Part shown: positions 59,471-64,000 of the stretch, one piece after another
Layout of the letters: the number at the start of each line of letters is the position of its first letter
Numbering within the stretch: the stretch's first letter is position 1
Origin: Desulfovibrio aminophilus
Lineage (GTDB): Bacteria; Desulfobacterota; Desulfovibrionia; Desulfovibrionales; Desulfovibrionaceae
Assembly (NCBI RefSeq): GCF_023660105.1
Contig: NZ_JAMHGA010000007.1
Location: forward strand, 1 to 64,000
DNA: 64,000 nt
Direction of reading: 5' to 3'
The notes under the pieces: model-generated
What the model was told of the DNA's origin: nothing
What the model saw: the letters and a program-made list of their open reading frames with translations, nothing else
Databases searched by the model: none
Program-made: the position numbers and the translations under genes

Positions 59471-60214
59471 ATGCACCCGGCGCGCCGGTTCCTTCTGGCC
59501 CTGTCGTTCCTCACGCGGCTCTGGCCCGCGTCCGCCGCCCCGGCCGAGCCCGAGGACATGGCCGGCTGCCTGCCGTTCCTGCCCCTGGTGGGCATCGTGC
59601 TGGGACTCGTGGTCTGCCTGCCCTTCGGCCTCGGGTTGTTCGCGGGCAAGCCCTGGATCCAGGCTTGGCTGGCCGCGGGCCTCTCTCTCCTGTTGACCCG
59701 GGGCCTGCACCTGGACGGGCTGGCCGACGTGTCCGACGCGGTCACGACCCACATGGACCGGGAGCGTTTCTGGCGGGTGGTCAAGGACAGCCGCAGCGGG
59801 GCCTTCGGGGTCATGGCCCTGGTCCTGGCCCTGGTGGGGCAGGTGGTGCTGCTGGAGGCCCTGTTCGCCGCCGGGCGGCCCCTGGCGGCGGCCTGGGTCT
59901 TCTGCGCCGGGCGCTGCGCGGCCGTGGGCCTGGCCTACGCCGTCAAGGACCTGGCCCGGCCGGGCCTGGGCTCCCTGTTCATGGCCGGGGCCACGTTGGA
60001 GAACTGCCTGGCCGCCGTGGCCGTCACCGTGGCCGCCGGACTGATCCTGGCCCCCACCTGGGGGCTGCTCGCGGCCGTGGTCCTGCCGCCCCTGAGCGTC
60101 TATCCCCTGTATCGCCTGGCGCGGCTGGTGGACGGGGCCAACGGCGACTTTCTCGGCGCGGCCGTCGTGGTCGGCGAACTTGCCGCCGGGCTGGGCCTGG
60201 TCCTGGCGCTGTGA
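59471..60214 (+). CDS. cobS: Adenosylcobinamide-GDP ribazoletransferase (cobalamin synthase)
   Basis: The protein has 247 residues, an integral membrane enzyme that joins adenosylcobinamide-GDP and alpha-ribazole. LSFLTRLW at the start, then RGLHLDGLADVSDAV with the metal-binding DGLAD motif and VKDSRSGAFGVMALVL, are diagnostic. The rest is mostly hydrophobic. The start is three bases after the SAM hydrolase stop. No other cobalamin genes are in the window. Confidence 0.94.
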   Translation: MHPARRFLLALSFLTRLWPASAAPAEPEDMAGCLPFLPLVGIVLGLVVCLPFGLGLFAGKPWIQAWLAAGLSLLLTRGLHLDGLADVSDAVTTHMDRERFWRVVKDSRSGAFGVMALVLALVGQVVLLEALFAAGRPLAAAWVFCAGRCAAVGLAYAVKDLARPGLGSLFMAGATLENCLAAVAVTVAAGLILAPTWGLLAAVVLPPLSVYPLYRLARLVDGANGDFLGAAVVVGELAAGLGLVLAL

Positions 60215-60232
60215 TTTTCGTCCTCCGGGCTG

Positions 60233-60261
60233 TTGACATTCCCTCCCCAAAGAACTATTTG
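60233..60261 (+). promoter_or_regulatory. Sigma-70-type promoter for the 82-residue gene
   Basis: TTGACA (60233-60238) and TATTTG (60256-60261) are separated by 17 bases. The start codon at 60315 is ~50 bases from the -10 element. Confidence 0.6.
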
Positions 60262-60314
60262 CCCTTCCCCGCACCGGGGAAGAGTGTTTCATTTCCATTT
60301 CGGAGGATGATTCG

Positions 60315-60563
60315 ATGAACGCCGTCGCCACCGCGCGCAGCCTGATTTTCCGCCGCAGCAACCTGAACCACGGGCTGCACGCCGCCCTGACCCTTTTGAG
60401 CCTCGGCCTCTGGCTGCCCATCTGGGTCGCCATGTGCCTGTCCCACGAGGGCTGGAAGAGCGGGCACAACTGGACCCTGGCCGGGAAGACCTGCGTGGGC
60501 CTGTCGCGCATCGAGCGCCTCCAGCTGGAGCCCGAGCAGCTCCGGCGCATGGCCCACCGCTAG
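60315..60563 (+). CDS. Small hypothetical protein
   Basis: The protein has 82 residues, with a hydrophobic stretch (ALTLLSLGLWLPIWVAM) that is probably one membrane segment, then a short charged tail. GGAGG lies upstream of the ATG. It has its own promoter and terminator, so it is likely expressed. I do not recognise a family. Confidence 0.65.
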   Translation: MNAVATARSLIFRRSNLNHGLHAALTLLSLGLWLPIWVAMCLSHEGWKSGHNWTLAGKTCVGLSRIERLQLEPEQLRRMAHR

Positions 60564-60578
60564 TTTCGCCCTTGGGCG

Positions 60579-60624
60579 AAAAAAAGCCGGGGAGAAGCCG
60601 CATGGCTTCTCCCCGGCTTTTTTT
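60579..60624. terminator. Bidirectional intrinsic terminator
   Basis: A 21-base arm (60579-60599) is the exact reverse complement of 60604-60624, with a 4-base loop GCAT. One arm starts with seven A and the other ends with seven T, so it can stop transcription in both directions: the small gene at 60315 and the GGDEF gene on the minus strand. Confidence 0.92.
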
Positions 60625-60635
60625 GTCCGGTTCCG

Positions 60636-62111
60636 CTATTCGCCCACGGTGCGGGCGCGGGTCTTGCCGCCCGAGACCACGACCATGTTGCGGCCGTTGT
60701 TCTTGGCGGTGTAGAGGGCCTGGTCGGCCTGGAGCAGCAGCTCCTTTTCCTTCTGCAGGCTGCCCACGCCCAGGGATGCCACCCCGATGCTCGCCGTGAC
60801 CTGGAAGGACCCGGCCTCGGCCTCGAACTCCGACTCCTGGATGCGGGCGCGGATGCGCTCGGCCAGCTTGCGGGCGTCCTTCTGCGGGGTGTGCGGCAGG
60901 AGCACGGCGAATTCCTCGCCGCCGTAGCGGGCCGCGAAGTCCGTGGAGCGCAGGCTGTCCTGGAGGATCGCGCCGATGCGGCGCAGGACCTCGTCCCCGG
61001 CCAGGTGGCCGTGGGTGTCGTTGACCTTCTTGAAGTGGTCCACGTCGAGCATGAGCAGCGACAGGGGCAGGCGATAGCGCTGGTGGCGCTTGAGCTCCTG
61101 CACGAGCCGCTCGTCCAGGCTGCGGCGGTTGTGGATGCGGGTCAGGCCGTCGTGGTCCGCGCGCAGCTTGATCTCGCGGAAGGCCAGGGCGTTGCGCAGG
61201 GCCAGGCCGAGGTGGTTCACGGCCGCGTGCAGGGTCTGGATCTGGTCCTTGCCCAGGCTCACGGGCTGGTCGCTCTGCAGGGCGAGGCAGCCGTAATACT
61301 GGTTGCCCGCCTTGAGCGGCAGGGCCACCACCCGGCCCTGGGCCGGGGGCTCGGAGGACGCGTTCTCGGGACCGCAGACGTGCTGCACGGTGTAGGAGTG
61401 CACCTTGCCGCCCATGCGCGCGGCGCTCTCGAGCATGAATTCGGCCCAGGCCGCCTCGGCCGGGCCCTCCATGCGGCAGGAGAGGAAGATTTCAGCCGAG
61501 ACCTTGTCGGTTTCGGCGTCGCGCTGCCAGAACACGGCGTTCAGCAGCCGCACCGGCAGGAGCATGCGGAAGTCCCTGCGGGCCGAGAGGAGCAGGGCGG
61601 AGGGCTCCAGCGTCTCGGTGGCGCTGGTCAGGACCTTGTTCAGGAACAGGAGCTGGTCGGTCTTGCGGGCCAGCAGTTCGCGCTCCAGGAAGATTTCCTC
61701 GGTCATGCGGTAGATGTCGGAGTAGAGGCTCGTGACCTCCTTTGCCCGGAACAGCGCGTCCTGGACCTTGGTGCGGGTGAGCGGGCTGCGCACCACGGTG
61801 AGGAAGCCTTCCTCCAGGACGGCCTCCATCTCCACCGGGGTCTCCGACTCCTCCTGGATGAGGATGCGCTGGGTGTCCTCCAGGCCCCGGAATCCCTCCC
61901 GGCTTTGCTCCGGGATGCTGTTCCAGACGCGCCAGGGAATCCAGGCCGCGGAAGGCGTTTCCGCTTCCTTCATGGTTCCGGCGCGGGGCAGGGCCTTGGG
62001 GGTGAAATTGCGCAGGAAAAAGCCCGGCCCCGTGGCTTCCTGGATCTGGGCGCGCTCGGTTTCGTTGAGCCCGAAGCCCCACATGAGTTCCGGCCTCTTG
62101 CCTCGCTTCAT
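60636..62111 (-). CDS. GGDEF-domain diguanylate cyclase
   Basis: The protein has 491 residues from the ATG at 62111, preceded by CAAGGAGACCAGTC on the minus strand. The N-terminal half holds a helical region and, about residues 180-310, a GAF-like segment. The C-terminal GGDEF domain (~330-491) has the active-site RYGGEEF motif and, five residues before it, the RSTD inhibitory RxxD site, so it should be an active, product-inhibited cyclase. It would make cyclic di-GMP, which often controls surface glycans and motility. Confidence 0.92.
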   Translation of the reverse strand: MKRGKRPELMWGFGLNETERAQIQEATGPGFFLRNFTPKALPRAGTMKEAETPSAAWIPWRVWNSIPEQSREGFRGLEDTQRILIQEESETPVEMEAVLEEGFLTVVRSPLTRTKVQDALFRAKEVTSLYSDIYRMTEEIFLERELLARKTDQLLFLNKVLTSATETLEPSALLLSARRDFRMLLPVRLLNAVFWQRDAETDKVSAEIFLSCRMEGPAEAAWAEFMLESAARMGGKVHSYTVQHVCGPENASSEPPAQGRVVALPLKAGNQYYGCLALQSDQPVSLGKDQIQTLHAAVNHLGLALRNALAFREIKLRADHDGLTRIHNRRSLDERLVQELKRHQRYRLPLSLLMLDVDHFKKVNDTHGHLAGDEVLRRIGAILQDSLRSTDFAARYGGEEFAVLLPHTPQKDARKLAERIRARIQESEFEAEAGSFQVTASIGVASLGVGSLQKEKELLLQADQALYTAKNNGRNMVVVSGGKTRARTVGE

Positions 62112-62304
62112 GACTGGTCTCCTTGCGGAAAAAGCTGCCGCTCCGGTTCCGCGAAGTGATTTATGCAAGAAGAAAGCCAGCCAAAAAACTTCCCGTCATC
62201 CTTGGATTTCACGTCGCGTCCCTGCCCGCGGCGTCGGAAATTTGAACCGTTCTCAACGGGCGAAACCCTTTGACAAAGCCCTTCAAGTAGGATTTGAACC
62301 GGGC

Positions 62305-63954
62305 ATGAAAACCAAACGCATCTGGGGCACGCTCGACCCCTTCCTGGAGCCCGGGCCGGTCCTCGGCCGCCGGGTGGCCAACGCCCAGTTCCTGCGCTTC
62401 CTCCTGGAGGCCGACCCCTACGACGAATACCATTTCTTCCTGGCCGACCAGGGCCTGCGCGAGGGCCTGGCGGCCCAACTGGAGCGGCTCTTTCCGGCCC
62501 TCTGGGGCGCGGGGAGGCTGGTGCTCTCCGACCGCCGCCGCCTGCCCGGGGCCCTGGCCTCCACGGACTTCCACTGCTTCCACCAATCCGACTGCATCGT
62601 GCACCAGCCGAGCCTGGCCCGGGTGCGCAACGCGGCCTCGCGCCGGATATTCCCCATCACCGGCACGACCCATTCCCTGTCCTACGCCGACTATCCGATG
62701 CGCTTCCTGGGCCACCTCTGGCCCGGAACCACGGCCCGGGACTGCATCGTCTGCACCTCGCGCTGCGGCCTGGAGGCCGTGGAGCGCCAGTTCGCGGGCC
62801 TACGCCGGGGCCTGGGCCTGGACAGGGAGCGCTTTCCGGCCCCGCGCCTGGAGCGCATCCCCCTGGGCCTGGACCCGGACGAGTTCGTCGAGCCCTCGCG
62901 CCAGGGTCGGGAGCAGGCCCGGCTGGAGCTGGGGCTGCCCCAGGGCGCGGTGCTGACCCTGGTCTTCGGGCGCATCGCGCACTACTCCAAGATGGACCTT
63001 CTGCCCCTGCTGCGGGCCTTCCAGCGCCTCTTCGGCCAGGGCGCGGACCGCAACGGCATGGGGCTGGTCCTGGCGGGCTGGGTGGACGAGGGCGACGACT
63101 TCCCCCAGACCCTGCGCCGCCTGGCCGCCAACATCGGCCTGTCCCTGCACCTCTTCGAGCGGCCCGATGTCGGGCGCAAGGCCCTGCTCTACGAGGCCTG
63201 CGACATCTTCGCCTCCATCGCGGACAACCCCCAGGAGACCTTCGGCCTGACCATCCTGGAGGCCTCGGCCGCCGGACTGCCGGTGGTGGCCTCGGACTAC
63301 GACGGCTACAAGGACCTCGTGGAGCACGGGACCACGGGCTGGCTCGTGCCCACCACCGGGCCGGCCGCCACGCCCGAGGCCGACCTCCTGGCCCCGCTCC
63401 TGCCGGACAACCAGTACCACCTGCTCCTGTCCCAGGGCCTGGCCGTGGACACGGCGGCCCTGGCCGGGGCCCTCGGCGGGCTCGCGGCCCAGCCTCGCCT
63501 GCGCCTGGACATGGGACGGGCCGGGCGGAAGCGGGCCCTGGAACAGTTCTCCTGGGCCGAGGTGATCCGCCGCCACGTGGCCCTCTGGGACGAACTGAAC
63601 GCCCTGCCCGTGGACGAGGAGCGGGCCCGCGCCGCGCGCCACCCCCTGCACCCGGAGTTCGGCGGGCTGTTCGGGCACTACCCCACGCGCACCCTGGAGC
63701 CCGGCATGCTCCTCGCCGCCGGGCGCACGGGCCAGGCCTTCTATCGGGGCCAGGATTTCCCCCTGATCTACGCCGGGCTGGAGGGCCTCGTGGAGGAGGG
63801 CGCGCTGAAGACCCTCGTGTTCCTGGCCCGCAAACCCACGCCCGCCGGGGAGCTGGAGCGCCGCCTGGGCGAGAGCGCCGGTCTTTCGCCGGACCGGGCC
63901 CGCTACCTTCTGGTCTGGGCCCTGAAGCACGACCTGCTGGAATCCGCCGCATGA
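62305..63954 (+). CDS. Family 4-like glycosyltransferase with C-terminal extension
   Basis: The protein has 549 residues. A GT-B C-terminal domain has LTLVFGRIAHYSKMDLL, GLVLAGWVDEGDD, DIFASIADNPQETFGLTILEASAAGLPVVA with the E-x7-E pattern and GTTGWLVPT. About 150 residues after the GT domain are unassigned. I chose the ATG at 62305; an in-frame start further upstream would run through the promoter region of the GGDEF gene. The stop overlaps the start of the next, truncated gene by ATGA. Confidence 0.85.
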   Translation: MKTKRIWGTLDPFLEPGPVLGRRVANAQFLRFLLEADPYDEYHFFLADQGLREGLAAQLERLFPALWGAGRLVLSDRRRLPGALASTDFHCFHQSDCIVHQPSLARVRNAASRRIFPITGTTHSLSYADYPMRFLGHLWPGTTARDCIVCTSRCGLEAVERQFAGLRRGLGLDRERFPAPRLERIPLGLDPDEFVEPSRQGREQARLELGLPQGAVLTLVFGRIAHYSKMDLLPLLRAFQRLFGQGADRNGMGLVLAGWVDEGDDFPQTLRRLAANIGLSLHLFERPDVGRKALLYEACDIFASIADNPQETFGLTILEASAAGLPVVASDYDGYKDLVEHGTTGWLVPTTGPAATPEADLLAPLLPDNQYHLLLSQGLAVDTAALAGALGGLAAQPRLRLDMGRAGRKRALEQFSWAEVIRRHVALWDELNALPVDEERARAARHPLHPEFGGLFGHYPTRTLEPGMLLAAGRTGQAFYRGQDFPLIYAGLEGLVEEGALKTLVFLARKPTPAGELERRLGESAGLSPDRARYLLVWALKHDLLESAA

Positions 63955-64000
63955 CCACGGGCCGCGCCGTCCGCCAGCATACCGCCCTGCAGCGGCGCGG
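63951..64000 (+). CDS. Start of a gene running off the window
   Basis: The ATG at 63951 overlaps the preceding stop (ATGA) and the frame stays open to the window end (MTTGRAVRQHTALQRR). Too short for any call; it would be translationally coupled to the glycosyltransferase. Confidence 0.55.
   Translation, partial: MTTGRAVRQHTALQRR

Noticed and set aside
62240-62301. tRNA T-arm-like sequence (GGTTCAAATCC on the minus strand, twice)
   Set aside because: The flanking bases do not form T-stems or acceptor stems; it is a 10-base direct repeat (ATTTGAACCG) of unknown meaning, possibly chance.
61732-62304. Long in-frame extension of the glycosyltransferase at 62305
   Set aside because: It would overlap the oppositely oriented GGDEF gene for hundreds of bases and has no family features.
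1-64000. CRISPR arrays, insertion sequences, phage genes, rRNA or tRNA genes
   Set aside because: I looked for regularly spaced repeats, transposase motifs and tRNA-like folds and saw none.

Overview
The window is about 70% G+C, densely packed, and dominated by genes for surface glycans. The G+C content, the housekeeping genes at the right end (futalosine-type deaminase, pyrBC, hisI-hisG, cobS, a lone PocR-domain protein, a GGDEF protein) and their arrangement suggest a Desulfovibrio-like deltaproteobacterium. That assignment is inference; there is no rRNA or other marker gene here.

Layout. (1) 1-3727: the tail of an unknown gene, then a WbpE-like aminotransferase, gmd and fcl (GDP-fucose route). 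(2) 3750-6134: nadE on the minus strand and a methyltransferase. (3) 6271-30933: a run of 23 plus-strand genes with tiny gaps or 1-11 base overlaps, headed by a close match to a sigma-54 promoter (6271-6286). (4) 30906-34275 minus: methyltransferase, GDP-perosamine synthase, cupin, glycosyltransferase. (5) 34445-36600 plus: methyltransferase and an unknown protein. (6) 36602-41232 minus: five genes joined by 4-base overlaps (two GT2 glycosyltransferases, a sugar-nucleotide epimerase, two methyltransferases). (7) 41327-45985: two radical SAM proteins and a three-part kinase/methyltransferase protein. (8) 46183-62111: mostly housekeeping (lipoprotein, amidohydrolase, pyrB, pyrC, HD protein, galE, hydroxyacid dehydrogenase, rlmN, hisI, hisG, 3D-domain protein, PocR protein, YitT protein, SAM hydrolase, cobS, GGDEF protein). 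(9) 62305-64000: a glycosyltransferase and the first bases of the next gene.

The main result is in region 3. Four genes at 9418-11814, 11815-12330, 14550-15185 and 15182-15964 have the architecture and motifs of the Campylobacter jejuni proteins Cj1418 (L-glutamine kinase), Cj1415 (cytidine diphosphoramidate kinase), Cj1417 (gamma-glutamyl-CDP-amidate hydrolase) and Cj1416 (CTP:phosphoglutamine cytidylyltransferase). Together these make the activated phosphoramidate used for the O-methyl phosphoramidate (MeOPN) capsule decoration. A methyltransferase gene lies among them, and a sulfotransferase-fold protein further down the run is a candidate transferase. This points to a phosphoramidate-decorated glycan outside Campylobacter.

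The same run carries a nonulosonate-type set (a short NeuB, an intact NeuA-like cytidylyltransferase, two divergent NeuA-like domains, an SpsF-like protein). It also carries an acetamidino-forming set (WbpG, HisH and HisF paralogues, plus a second WbpG with an altered PP-loop), an asparagine-synthetase-type amidotransferase and a formyltransferase-like protein. The cluster therefore uses glutamine nitrogen in several chemically different ways to decorate one or more glycans (O-antigen, capsule or flagellin glycan). The sigma-54 site fits control alongside flagellar genes, but this is inferred.
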